Origin: Elymus sibiricus
Taxonomy: Eukaryota; Streptophyta; Magnoliopsida; Poales; Poaceae
Reading direction: 5' to 3'
DNA: 64,000 nucleotides
Assembly: GCA_039707655.1 (NCBI GenBank)
Contig: CM077673.1
Location: forward strand, 269,336,288 to 269,400,287
A program made the position numbers and the translations under genes. Numbering within the stretch: the stretch's first letter is position 1; each line of letters begins with the position of its first letter. A model generated the notes under the pieces. That model saw nothing but the letters and a program-made list of their open reading frames with translations. It was not told the DNA's origin and made no database searches. This document shows positions 12,193 through 23,561 of the stretch, piece after piece.

Positions 12193-13315
12193 TCAGCGAC
12201 CGTTCTCCTCATAATAGAAGCACTTAGTCTCGGGTTTGGGTTCAACATTGGGTTTCTTCACTGGAGCAGCAACTGACTTGCCATCCATGAAGTTTTCCTC
12301 CTTACCCTTGCCCTTCTCGAAACTAGTGGTTTCACTAACCATCAACATTTGATGCTCCTTTTTGATTTCTACCTTCGCAGTGTCAAACATTGCGAACAGC
12401 TCAGGGATCATTATTTCCATCTCTGGCCTTTTATAGTTCATCACGAAGCTCTAGTAGCTTAGTGACAGTGACTTGGAGAACTATATCAATCACTATCTTA
12501 TCTGGAAGATCAACTCCCACTCGATTCAAGCGATTGTAGCACCCAGACAATCTGAGCACATGCTCAACGATTGAGCTATTCTCCATCATCTTGCAGGCAA
12601 AGAATCTTGTTGGAGGTCTCATACCTCTCAACACAGGCACGAGTCTGAGATCCCAATTTCAGCTCTTAGAACATCTCATATGTTCCGTGACGTTCAAAAC
12701 GTTTTGGAGCCTCAATTCTAAGCCATAATGCATGACGCACTGAACTATTAAGTAGTCATCGGAACGTGCCTGTCAGATGTTCACAACATCTATAGACGAC
12801 GCTAGAGGGGGTGGCACACCGAGCGGTGCATTAAGGACATAAGCCTTCTGTGCAGCATTGAGGACAATCCTCAGATCACGGACCCAGTCCGCATTATAGC
12901 TACCATCATCTTTCAAATCTATTTCTCTAGGAACATATAAAAATTCAAGGGAGCTACTTCGCGATCTAGTAATCTACAACATAATTTGCAAAGACACTTT
13001 GACTATGTTCATGATAATGAGTTTAGTTAATCATATTACTTAAAACTCCCACTCAAATTGACATCCCTCCGGTCATTCGAGTGTCACATGATCCAAATCC
13101 ACCAACTCAAGTCCGATCATCACATGAGTTGAGGTGGTTTCAATGGTGAACATCTTCATGTTGATCATATCTACTATATGACTCATGTTCGACCTTTCGG
13201 TCTCTTTTGTTCCGAGGCCATGTCTGTACATGCTAGGCTCATCAAGTTTAACCCGAGTGTTCCGCACGTGCAACACTGGCTTGCACCCGTTGTATGTGAA
13301 CGTAGAGTCTATCAC
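12193..13315 (-). pseudogene. gag: copia gag, decayed
   Basis: Gag remnant upstream of the protease. Recognisable pieces are the helical region around VEHVLRLSGCYNRL (12431-12640), the segment IPELFAMFDTAKVEIKKEHQ, and a basic linker before a zinc knuckle (12193-12444). The knuckle begins C-F-Y-Y but lacks its later Cys/His residues, so RNA binding is probably lost. The part at 13073-13315 is open for 80 codons, but I do not recognise it; it may be leader or N-terminal Gag. Several frameshifts separate the pieces. Confidence 0.75.
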
Positions 13316-14210
13316 ACCCGATCATCATGTGGTGTCTCGAAACGACGAACTTTCGCAACGGTGCACACTCGGGGAGAACACAATTTATCTTGAAATTTAA
13401 GTGAGGGATCACCTTATAATGCTACCGTCGTCCTAAGCAAAATAAGATGCATAAAAGGATTAACATCACATGCAAATCATAAGTGACATGATATGGCCAT
13501 GAACTCGTGCTTTTGATCTCCATCTCCAAAGCACCGGCATGATCTCCATCGTCACCGGCATGACACCATGATCTCCATCATCTTGATCTCCATCAACGTG
13601 TCGCCATGAGGTTGGCGCGTCGACTGTTGCTTCCACGACTATAGCTAACTCATAGCGATAAAGTAAAGCAAAAACGGTGAAAATAATTAAAGACAACTCT
13701 ATGGCTCCTGCCAGTTGCCGTACTCATCGACATGCAAGTCGTGATATTCTATACAATACATGATCATCTCATACATCACATATATCTCATCATGTAATTG
13801 GCCATATCACATCACAACATACCCTGCAAAAACAAGTTAGACGTCCTCTAATTGTTGTTGCAAATTTTACGTGGCTGCTACAGGTATCTAGCAAGAACGA
13901 TTCTTACCTACGCAAAAACCACAACGGTGATATAAAAATTGCTTTTCAACCTTCTCAAGGACAACCTTTGTCAAATCCGATCCGACTAAAGTGGGAGAAA
14001 CAGACACCCGCTAGCCATCTTTATGCAACGAAGTTACATGTCAGTTGAAGGAACCGGTCTCTCGTAAGCGTACGAGTAATGTTGGTCCGAGCCGCTTCAT
14101 CCCACAATACCGCCGAAACAAGAAAAGACCAAGGGAGGAAGCAATCTGAATATCAACGCCCACAAAACCCTTTTGTGTTCTACTCGAGATCTCATCTACG
14201 CATAGACCTG

Positions 14211-14222
14211 GCTCAGATGCCA
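14211..14222 (-). other. primer binding site of copia element
   Basis: On the minus strand TGGCATCTGAGC lies beside the 5' LTR. It resembles the initiator-Met-tRNA site TGGTATCAGAGC with substitutions. Confidence 0.75.
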
Positions 14223-14223
14223 C

Positions 14224-16115
14224 TATTGGGGAACGTCGCATGGGAAACAAAATTTTCCTACGCACACGCAAGATCTATCCATGGTGATGAGCATCTATGA
14301 GAGGGAGAGTGAATCTACATACCCTTGTAGATCGCAAAGCGGAAGCGTTAAGAAACGTGGTTGATGTAGTCGAACGTCTTCGCGATCCAAATCGCCGAGC
14401 GTCCCGCGATCTCATCACGATCCGTCTCGCGATCCAATCACGATCACGGTCCTTCCAATCTAGCGCCAAACGGACGGCACCTCCGCGTTCAACACACGTA
14501 CAGCTTGATGACGCCTTCACCTCCTCGATCCAGCGAGCGATGGTGAAGTAGTAGATGAGTTCCGGCAACACGACGGCGTGGTGACGGTGGTGGTGAAGAA
14601 CAATCTCCGCAAGGCTTCGCCAAGCACTACGGAAACTATGACGGAGGATGAACTAGAGGGACAGGGTTGCCGGCACACGGCTTGGGGAAATCTTGATCTA
14701 TCCCGTGTGCTAGCCCTGCCCCTCTATTTATATGTTGAGCCCTGGGGTCTAAACTTGGAGAGAAAGCCTCCACAAGGTCGGTTTTGCCCGCACAAGGTTG
14801 GTTTGGCCCGCACGGAAAGAGTCCCACTCGGATTCCAGAAGTACCACGTACAAGCGGTAGTACTGCTCACGATAAGCGGTAGTACCGCCTGTAGCGGTAG
14901 TACCGCTTACGATAAGCGGTAGTACCGCCTGTAGCGGTAGTACCGCTTACGATAAGCGGTAGTACCGCCCCAGACGCCAGCAAAACTTCCTTTTGCACCA
15001 TGCCTAAGCCTTGTGGGCTTTACCCCTTGGCCCAAATAAAGTGTTCTCATACCCGAACATTTCGGGAAACATCCGGAACCCCTTCCGGTGAATTACGGAA
15101 CCCTTCCGGAGACCAAACACTATTATCCCATATATCAATCTTTACCTCCGAACTATTCTGGAGATCCTCGTCATGTCCGGGATCTCATCCGGGACTCCGA
15201 ACAACCTTCGGTCACCAACATAACAACTCAACCATACTTATATCGCCACCAAACGTTAAGTGTGTAGACCCTGCGGGTTCGAGAACTATGCAGACATGAC
15301 CGAGACACCTCTACGGCCAATAACCAATAGCGGGACCTGGATGCCCATATTGGTTCCTACATATTCTACGAAGATCTTCATCGGTTGAACCTCTATGTCA
15401 AGGATTCAGTTAATCCCGTATACTGTTCCCTTTGTTCTTCGGTATGTTACTTGCCCGACATTCGATCGTCGGTATCTCTATACCTAGTTCAATCTCGTTA
15501 CCGGCAAGTCTCTTTACTCGTTCCGTAATACAAGATCCTGTGGCTAACTTTTTAGTCACTTTGCTTGCAAGGCTTATTGTGATGTTGTATTACCGAGTGG
15601 GCCCTGAGATACCTCTCGTCACACGGAGTAACAAATCCCAGTCTTGATCCATGCCAACCCAACAGACACCCTCGGAGATACCTGTAGAGCACCTTTATAG
15701 TCACCCAGTTACGTTGTGACGTTTGATACACACAAGGTATTCCTCCGGTGTCAGTGAGTTTCATGATCTCATGGTCATAGGAACAGATACTTGACATGCA
15801 GAAAACAATAGCAATAAACTGACACGATCATATGCTATGTTCGTAGTTTGGGTCTTGTCCATCACATCATTCTCCTAATGATGTGATCCCGTTATCAAAT
15901 GACATCTCATGTCTATGGCTAGGAAACCTTAACCATCTTTGATCAACGAGCTAGTTAACTAGAGGCATACTAGGGACACAGTGTTGTCTATGTACCCACA
16001 CATGTATTTGAGTTTCCAATCAATACAATTATAGCATGGATAATAAATGATTATCACGAACAAGGAAATATGATAATAACTAAATTATTATTGCCTCTAG
16101 GGCATATTTCCAACA
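14224..16115 (-). repeat. 5' LTR of copia element (1892 bp)
   Basis: Partner of 7485-9339. Its inner end reads TATTGGGG instead of TGTTGGGG, so one terminal base has mutated. It carries the promoter TATA on the minus strand (near 14721-14734) and three units of the 40-bp palindromic array, which explains most of its extra length. Confidence 0.93.
14853..14969. repeat. palindromic 40-bp tandem array, three units
   Basis: Units at 14853-14892, 14893-14932 and 14933-14969. Unit 1 has substitutions (TACTGCTCACG); units 2 and 3 are near-identical to each other and to the array in the other LTR. Confidence 0.9.
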
Positions 16116-16493
16116 GCCCATGCTTGCCGGCTCTTCCTCGTCGCGGTAGAGCATGCTAGAGGAAGTCCTTGCCGGAGACCCACTCCTGGGCGGTGTGGTT
16201 GATGGAGGCAGCATATCAGGGGTGGCCTCTGACGGTTCTCCTTGTCGCTGCTCTCCTCCTGCACGCCTAGTGATGTCAGCAGTAAAGATGCACACCCCGG
16301 CACTTGCCAGCGGAAAGTGAGTAATAGACTCATGCTGGGGCTGCGCCGGGGGCTGAGTCGAGGACTGCATCGCGGGCTTGGATCTGGGCTGATGGTGACC
16401 GTCTCTGGCGCACCTGAGGTGCTTGCCGGCGGCTCCTCGCCCATCGAAGTCTTCGCCCTCTTCCCTATCCTCTGTGCCAATGTTTCCGTATCC
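16116..16493 (-). pseudogene. antisense ORF of Tat element, middle exon
   Basis: The exon begins at 16493 after a clear acceptor (TCTGTCTCCACAG on the minus strand). It continues the frame of the upstream exon, since GA plus G completes a Glu codon. It encodes a Ser/Pro/Arg-rich, low-complexity segment (D-T-E-T-L-A-Q-R-I-G-K-R onwards). The frame runs into the copia insertion and, if the copia and one target copy are removed, stays open on the other side to about 7380. Where this exon normally splices to the 3' exon I cannot settle. A donor in the right phase is not obvious. Confidence 0.65.
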
Positions 16494-16575
16494 CTGTGGA
16501 GACAGACCAAAGCAAAATAAATGAGTCAAGTAAAACCAAAAACTCAGAAAGTAAAGGACGCGGCAAGATCCTTAC

Positions 16576-18110
16576 TCTTCTTCTTCTTCTCCCGAGCTAA
16601 ATGCAGAGAGGTCGAAGTCGACTTCCGCCACGGGAGGAGGTGGAGGGGTGCTCCTAGGCCGCTTGGCTGCAGCAGGCGCGGGTTGCTGATGAGCCCCTTG
16701 CCGCTGCGTGGCCTTGCCGGCTGTCCCCTTGCCGGGGGCTCCACTGCTCGAGGAAGGCTGGTGGACTGCGGTGCCAGAGGCGGCACTCCGAAGAACGTGC
16801 CTCTTCCTCACCTCGAGAGCTGGGGCCTCTTCGTGCAGCTCCTCCTCGGCTGTGTTTTCGGCAGAAGGGCCCCCGGTAGATGTGCCACCCTGCTCTTCGG
16901 CAGTCTCGCCTTGCCCGGCAAGATTCTCATCCGGCAGCGTTTCCCCTCCGCTGGTTTCCTCTTCCACGAAGCAAGCGCTGTAGGCCTCCGCGACAAGATT
17001 TGCCTCCTCCGCCCTGGTGGCGATGTATGCCAGCTCTTCATCAGTGGTGGCGCGGACGAGGTTTTCTTCTGCGCGGATGGCCTTCTCCGACAGATTATCA
17101 AAGAATTGCTGCGCCTGCTCTGCAGATGGCTCAATCCAAGTCCCGTCAAGGCTGTGAGCGTCAAACGCTGGCATCATGACGATGATTGAGGCCAGAGCGG
17201 AGTTATTGCATAAGGGAACTATGCCTGCCGGCAGTCTGCACACCACATCGCCCCTAAACAGTTTCTGACAAAGGGCTGCGTGCTGCATAAGCGTCAAGTT
17301 ATGGTTCAGCCCAGGGCGCAGCCTCATGATGTCTGCCCCGTTCCGGAATTCCCAAGCTGGCCTCCCCTTGTTCTGTAGAGGGGCGATGCGCCGGCGAAGG
17401 AAATCGGCGCCTATCATCTCTATTGTGAGCCCGGCAGCTCTGAGGCGGTGAATCCTGGTAGTAGCGACTGTGAGCTTCTTATCATAGGGATCGAGGGCGC
17501 TCCAGTTGTTGCTGCGCACTATCTTCGTCTGCCGCGGCAAGCAGAAGGGCTGGAGTTTTGTCTCCTGAATCCAACACCACTTGGCCCGCCATTCATCCCA
17601 CTTCTCACGGTAGGCCCCCTCTGGGTAAACCTCCTTGGTTCCTGGCCGTGGAATCCAAGCGATGGACCCGGAGAGGGCCTCGCCCTTTTGAATGCGAGGA
17701 ATAAAGTAATGGCGGAAAAGGGCGGTGCTAGGGACTACTTCGGCGAAGTTTTCGCAAAGGTGAGCGAAAACTGACATGCATGTCACAGCATTCGGCATGA
17801 AATTCAAAAGCTGGAAGCCGTATGTGAGCATGATATCGTTGAAGAAATCAGAGAAAGGAGGACAGAGCCCGTAGTAGAAGTAATCGGCAAAGAAGTGATA
17901 CTTATTTGGGCCGCCTCTAGAAGAACCTGGACTCACGAGGGTGGCGGGGTGCGTTGTCGTCTCCGCCGCCCACACGCACTGGTATCGATCCCTCAGGGCG
18001 GCCGCATCGAGCGCCGGAGGGAAGACGGCGTGCTCCTTCCGCATCTTCGCCAGCTTGCTCTCCGAGACAGCGGCGTCCGCCTCCTTGCCCCTGCTTGCTT
18101 TGGGCAGCAT
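16576..18110 (-). CDS. antisense ORF of Tat element, first exon (putative gypsy-type transposase domain)
   Basis: This is the N-terminal exon of the antisense gene. I chose the ATG at 18110 because it sits in GCCGCCATGC, a strong plant/Kozak context. The frame also extends upstream to 18230 without another ATG. The sequence has a basic N-terminus, then the conserved block ... YHFFADYFYYGLCPPFSDFF ... LLNFMPNAVTC ... VFAHLCENFAEV ... LFRHYF. I recognise this as the plant domain annotated 'Transposase (putative) gypsy type' (PF04195); despite the name, no catalytic activity is established that I know of. It ends in an acidic EEEEE run. A donor (GA|GTAAGG) at 16575 starts an 82-bp intron (16494-16575). 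This exon is intact, but its 3' exons are cut off by the copia insertion. Confidence 0.82.
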
Positions 18111-18260
18111 GGCGGCTGTGGAGGCTGAGGCCGAGGACGGCGAGGGCGAGAAGGCGGCAGGTGAGTGGGAAAAGCTCTTCTTTGGGCTCGAGGAGGAAGA
18201 TGGCGGCGGTTCCCAGATTGGAAAAGACAAGAGGTAAATGAGCCGCGTCTCTATGGATTC

Positions 18261-18270
18261 CTTTTATGGG
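18261..18270 (-). promoter_or_regulatory. candidate TATA box of antisense gene
   Basis: On the minus strand CCCATAAAAG lies about 150 bp upstream of the chosen ATG at 18110, a plausible core promoter distance with a roughly 120-nt leader. It is internal to the element, so the antisense gene would not depend on the LTR promoter. Inferred from sequence only. Confidence 0.45.
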
Positions 18271-18489
18271 GAAGGCCCGGAGTCGCCTCTTTACTATTCA
18301 ACATGGAAACGCTTTTGCGAGCGCGCTGCAGTTTCGGCCGCTCCGCGCACGTCTCCCACGTCCCGCATTCAATGCGCATCGTGGGGGCACAGTGAAACGA
18401 AATGATTACGACAGTTAATCCCTGCCACGCGTGCCCGTGCACTGTTTGGGCCTAGCCCAACAACGCCTCGCACCCGTGTGTGGCCTAGG

Positions 18490-18501
18490 CCCGGGGGCTC
18501 C
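18490..18501 (+). other. polypurine tract of Tat element
   Basis: CCCGGGGGCTCC directly precedes the LTR start TGTCGG. The G-run matches the position and type of gypsy polypurine tracts. Confidence 0.75.
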
Positions 18502-19258
18502 TGTCGGTGTACTAAAGTTTGGGTCCTTTAGTACCCCATACTTGAGCACGGGCAGTTGTAGCCATACCAGCGGCAAGGCCTGCCGGGAGACAGCTGAACG
18601 CAAGTACAAAGATATCAAGAGAGCATTCAAGCCCATAATCAGAAGACAGAAGACCGAAGGCTGGAGCCCCGGCAAGATCTTGCCGGGATGGCTCGCAGCC
18701 CCGGCAAGGCTCGCACCCGGCAAGACTTCGCCACCCTATCACCACTCCAGTGCAGCGGCCAGCTTGTCTTTTAGCTGTTGTCCTCCTAGGTGCATGTCAG
18801 GCGCCTGTGGTGGAAGGGCTTAAGTGGTGCTGATGGGACGGCCCCTTTTTCCGTCCCCAAGACGCTAAGGGACACCTCAACGGAGCATTAAATGTTCTTG
18901 TCCCAAACCGTCAGTGTTAGGTATGATAACACTGTAGCTACTTTTACACCTCATGTATGCATTGTACGCCACTGTTGGTGACCCCTTCGAACGTATAAAA
19001 GGAGGCCCAAGGCGTAGCTACAGGGGGATCTTCTCTGGCCATTCTGCATGCGCAGCTCCTGAGTACTGTAGCGCTCCCAGAACTTGAGCTAGAACACATC
19101 TAATACAACCAAGCAGGAGTAGGGATTTACGCATCTTTGCGGCCCGAACCTGGGTAAAATTCCTCGTGTTGATCGTTAGATCTGCTCTTTGTGCAAACCT
19201 TTTCCCCTTGCCAAACCGTAAAGGGATCCTCGCGGTCCCATAGGTGTCGTTTCCGACA
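18502..19258 (+). repeat. 3' LTR of Tat element (757 bp)
   Basis: It begins TGTCGGTG and ends TTCCGACA, giving 6-bp inverted ends TGTCGG/CCGACA. A TATA box (TATAAAA) lies at 18994-19000. The 5' partner is outside the window, so its age cannot be judged here. Confidence 0.88.
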
Positions 19259-20531
19259 CTAGGATTCATACTTTCACTAGTGCAAGTTCTCTCAACAATA
19301 CTGACATAGTTGAAACATATGTAAATCCCTCACGTGCGACAAAGAGTTCACTCCAAAGTCACAAATAGCGGAGAACAAACGAAGAAATTATAGTAGGGTA
19401 TGAAACCACCTCAAAGTTATCTTTTCCGATCAATCATATGAGCCATCCCCATTAATTGTCACGAACAGCCGTAGAGTTCGTACTAAAATAACACCTTAAG
19501 ATACACATCAACCAAAACCCTAATGTCACCTAGATACTCCAATGTCACCACGAGTACCCATGGGCTTGATTATACGATATGCATCACACAATTTCAGATT
19601 CATCATGTTCAATCCAACACAAAGAACTTAAAAGAGTGCCCCAAAGTTTCTACCGGAGAGTCAAGACGAAAACGTGTGCCAACCCCTATGCATAGATTCC
19701 CAAGGTCACGGAACCCGCAAGTTGATCACCAAAACATACATCAAGTGGATCAATAGAACATCCCATTATCACCACGGATATCCCATCGCAAGACATACAT
19801 CAAGTGTTCTCAAATCCTTAAAGACTCAATCCGATAAGAAAACTTCAAAGGGAAAACTCAATTCATCACAAGAAGATAGAGAGGGGGAAACTCCATATGA
19901 CTCATATATATTAATAAAGCTCGCGGTACATCAAGATCGTGCCATCTCAAGAACACGAGAGAGAGAGAGATCAAACACATAGCTACTGGTACATACCCTT
20001 AGCCCCGAGGGTGAACTACTCCCTCCTCGTCATGGAGACCGCTGGGATGATGAAGATGGCCTCCAGTGATGGTTTCCCCCTCCGGCAGGGTGCCAGAACG
20101 GGCTCCCGATTGGTTTTTCATGGCTACAGAGGCTTGCGGCGGCGGAACTCCCGATCTAGGTTTCTTATTGGGGGTTACGGGATTTATAGGAATGCTTGGC
20201 GTTGGAATCAAGTCAGGGGGACTCCCGAGGGGCCCACAAGCCAGGGTGGCGCGCCCTAGGGGGCGTGCCCCCTAGGCTTGTGGCCGCCTCGGGACTCTTC
20301 TCTGGTATATTTTTTCTCTAGTATTTTTTATATTTTCCAAAAATATTCTCCGTAAATTTTCAGCCCATTCCGAGAACTTTTATTTCTGCACAAAAAATGA
20401 CACCATGGTAGTTCTGCTGAAAACAGCGTCAGTCCGGGTTAGTTCTAATAAAATCATACCAAAATCATATAAAATTATTGTAAACATGGCATTAATACTT
20501 CATAAATTATAGATACGTTGGAGACGTATCA
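19259..20531 (-). repeat. 3' LTR of element C, truncated by Tat insertion
   Basis: Aligns with 25820-27092 base for base over long stretches. It ends ACGTATCA. A minus-strand TATAAAT lies near 20183-20189. It contains a (GA)n run of 14 bases at 19957-19970, against 18 in the other LTR. Confidence 0.9.
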
Positions 20532-20550
20532 GCATCCCCAAGCTTAATTC
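20532..20550 (-). other. polypurine tract of element C
   Basis: Minus strand AATTAAGCTTGGGGATGC abuts the LTR start TGATACG. The same box recurs four times inside the element body (22131, 22188, 22856, 22913). Confidence 0.8.
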
Positions 20551-23500
20551 CTGCTCGTCCTCGAGTAGGTAAATGATAAAAGAAATAATTTATGAAGTGT
20601 GAATGCTAGCAAGTGCACAAGTTTGATCAATGATAATTTTAATCACTTTTTTTAGCATCAATATAAACCATAAATAGTAGCTCATCTCATAAAACTTCTC
20701 ATGATCAAGTAACAAGCTATTCACATGTTAAAGTATAGACCAGAAAGTTTCTTGAAAACTAACAAACCATATTCCTAGTCATCGAACAATTGTAATTCAT
20801 CTTATTTTCAGGAAGGGTCTATGTAAGAGCTTTGATTTAGCATATTCCGCATACTCAACGATCATATAGTCTTCCATGATTATTGACACTCAAAGCATAT
20901 TTTTAGAACAAATAGCATCCATCGAACACAGAGAAAGATAGGGGCTTAATGTTTCGCCTCCCAACTTATTTATCATATAGATAATTGTCAACAATAATAA
21001 TTCATGATCAAATATATTTGTGTGGATATATATGTCTAGATAATTCCCCAACACATGACGCTTGCCAAGAGAAAAAGGCGAAATATAGGAAGTGGTGAAG
21101 ATCACCATGACTCTTGCATAAAGGTAAGTACTAGAAAGTAAAAGATAGGCCCTTCGCAGAGGGAAGCAGAGGTTGTCATGCGCTTTTTTGTTTTTGGATG
21201 TGCAAACCCTTAATGCAAAGGAACGTCGCGTTGTATTGCCCTTTGTGATAGCAACCTTTATTATGCAGTCCGTCGCTTTTATTTCTTTACCATCACAAGT
21301 TCGTACAACACTTATTTTCCCACACAATAAAAGATCATACATATTTAGGAGCAATTTTTTTTATTGCTTTTTGCACCGATGACAACTTACTTGAAGGATC
21401 TTACTCAATCCATAGGTAGGTATAGTGGACTCTCATGGCAAAACTGGTTTAAGGGTGTTTGGATGCACAAGTAGTATTTCTACTTGGTGCGGAAGTTTTG
21501 GCTAGTATGAGGTGGAAGCAAGCACCACATGTTGGAGGATCCATAACAATATAACTTCTATACAAATATACCCAAACATAACTCATTAAGTTGTCTTCCT
21601 TGTCCAATTTTAACTAATTTGCTCGATTTTGAAAATAATTAATGAGCTCACAATCATATAAGATGTCCAAGATAGTATATTTATATGTGGAATCTCTCTT
21701 CCTTCAATATTCTTTCATGAATTGTTCAAGTGACCAATGCGGTGTTTGCTAACTTTCAATAAATTTTACCACCTATACTTATTATGTGTGAAGTCATTAC
21801 TCCCCATGGGATAAGTATATGAAGCATATTTAATTTCAGATTTATGATATTCAATTCATTCAACCATTTACTCATAGGATATAAGTGAAGCACGAGAGTG
21901 AAAGACAAACTACTCCAAAAAGATATAAGTGAACATCAATGCGTAGCCAACAATTAAATAACCATGTGAGGACTCTCTCATCTAAGAATTTCAGATCTTA
22001 AGCAATTTATTAAACAGCAAGCAAAAGAAAAATAGAACTCCAAGAATAGCACGCATCATGTGAACGAATAAAAATTTAGGCTCAACATAGGCTAACCGAT
22101 AATTGTTGATGAAGAGAGGTGGGATGCGTAGCATCCCCAAGCTTAGATGCTTGAGACTTCTTGAAATATTTATTTGGGGTGCCTTGGGCATCCCCAAGCT
22201 TGAGCTTTTGTATCTCGTTCAATCCTCTCATATCATGGTTTCACCTATTCTCAAAAACTTCATCCACACAAAACTCGAAAAGAACTCGTGAGATAGGTTA
22301 GTACACATAATAATAAATCAACTCTTTATGTACTGCAAAGACAAGTTGCATAATAATTTTCAAACATAATCTACTGTTTACTACCGTTTCCACAATTTAT
22401 ATCTACCAATATAGGCAATGGAAACTATAGGATAAGTAGATAACAAAACTATGACAGCAATCTGCCCAAACAGAACAGTCTGTAGAAATTTATGAAAACA
22501 GTGTACTTCTGTAACTCAAAAAATTATGAAAATTTAGGACATGCTAAATAATTAATATGACATCACTGTGTAAAAATTTCAGAAACTTTCCACGTTCCAG
22601 TAAAATATGAAAATTCAAACACTACAGCCAAAGTTTCTGTTTTTACACAGCATTCATCAAAACATGCAATGCAAGCATCCTAAGGCAATTCTTGGAACTT
22701 TTTATTGAAAAACAAGATTATAAATAACACCTAACAGAGAACAAGAAAATAAAATGACGCTCCAAGCAAAACTCATATTATGTGACGAATAAAAATATAG
22801 CTCCAAGTAAGATATACCGATAGTGTTGAAGACGAAAGAGGGGATGCCTTCCGGGGCATCCCCAAGCATAGGCGCTTGAGTATTCCTTGGATATTACCTT
22901 GGGGTGCCTTGGGCATCCCCAAGCTTAGGTTCTTGTCACTCCTTATTCTCCTCATATCGGTGTCTCACCCAAAACTTGAAAACTTCAATCACACAAAACT
23001 TAACGGAACTTCGTGAGAAGGGTTAGTGTAATAAAGATAGATCATTCACTTAGGTACTGTCAATACAAGATTCATAATTGTTCCCACATGATACCTACTG
23101 TATTATATCATTCCCATAATTTATATCACTCAATATAAGCTATGGGAACACTAAAACAAGCAAACTATGCATGCAAAACAGAATCTGTCAAAAACAGACC
23201 AGTCTGTGAAGATCTGTAGTATATCCATACTTCCCTATCTCGAAAAATTCTGAAAAATTAGGACAACCTGAAGAATTTGTATATCAAGACTGTTTAAGAA
23301 TTTCACGCTCCAGTAAAAAATTAAAATTCCTGTACTGGAGTCAAAAGTTTCTGTTTTGGTTCAGCATCAATTCTACTCATCTTGTGAGTCATCCCAAAGG
23401 CTTTACTTGGCACTTTATTGAAATAAAAGACACAAAACATGATTACTACAGTAGCTTAATCATGTGAACACACAAAAACAGAAAGTAAAAGTATTGGGTT

Positions 23501-23561
23501 GTCTCCCAACAAGAGCTTTTCTTTAATGCCTTTTAGCTAGGCATGATGATTTAAATGATGC
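20551..23561 (-). other. 3' untranslated body of element C
   Basis: About 3 kb of AT-rich sequence without a convincing gene between the coding region and the polypurine tract. A 154-codon open stretch (20890-21354) covers a segment near 21150-21240 that is strongly conserved with element G (35395-35520). The similarity extends into both non-coding flanks, so I read it as conserved RNA or DNA rather than protein. The second half (22012-23445) is a tandem repeat listed separately. Confidence 0.65.
22012..23445 (-). repeat. two diverged ~720-bp tandem repeats carrying polypurine-like boxes
   Basis: Unit 1 (about 22012-22730) and unit 2 (about 22731-23445) align throughout. Each has a pair of GCATCCCCAAGC boxes about 57 bp apart, then a run on TTCCCATAATTTATATC-like sequence, then GACCAGTCTGT-like sequence and a GTTTCTGTTTT motif. 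Boundaries are approximate. Confidence 0.8.

Larger units (their letters stand above)
7485..16115 (-). mobile_element. Ty1/copia retrotransposon, BARE/Angela-like, full length
   Basis: This is a complete element in reverse orientation: 3' LTR 7485-9339, body 9340-14223, 5' LTR 14224-16115. Its ends are TGTTGGGGAACG and ATATTTCCAACA. Flanking 5-mers are GCCCG (7480-7484) and GCCCA (16116-16120), a target duplication with one mismatch. The body holds degenerate gag, protease, integrase, RT and RNase H in copia order (integrase before RT). It is inserted in the antisense gene of the Tat element. It is the same broad family as the element at 44999-59294 but a different subfamily. Confidence 0.93.
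16116..19258 (+). mobile_element. Tat gypsy element, right segment with 3' LTR
   Basis: Continuation of the gypsy element after the copia insertion: 5' exons of the antisense gene, polypurine tract and 3' LTR. It is followed by CTAGG (19259-19263), the right copy of the expected 5-bp target duplication. The interrupted host sequence is the LTR of element C, whose intact partner at 25820 reads CTAGGGTTCAT where this side reads CTAGGATTCAT. Confidence 0.9.

Noticed and set aside
18111..18230. Upstream extension of the antisense gene to a TTG start
   Set aside because: No ATG in this part; the ATG at 18110 has a strong context. A non-ATG start would be exceptional.
20890..21354. 154-codon minus-strand frame in element C as a gene
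   Set aside because: Similarity to element G extends beyond the frame, and the corresponding G sequence does not keep it open; more likely conserved non-coding sequence.
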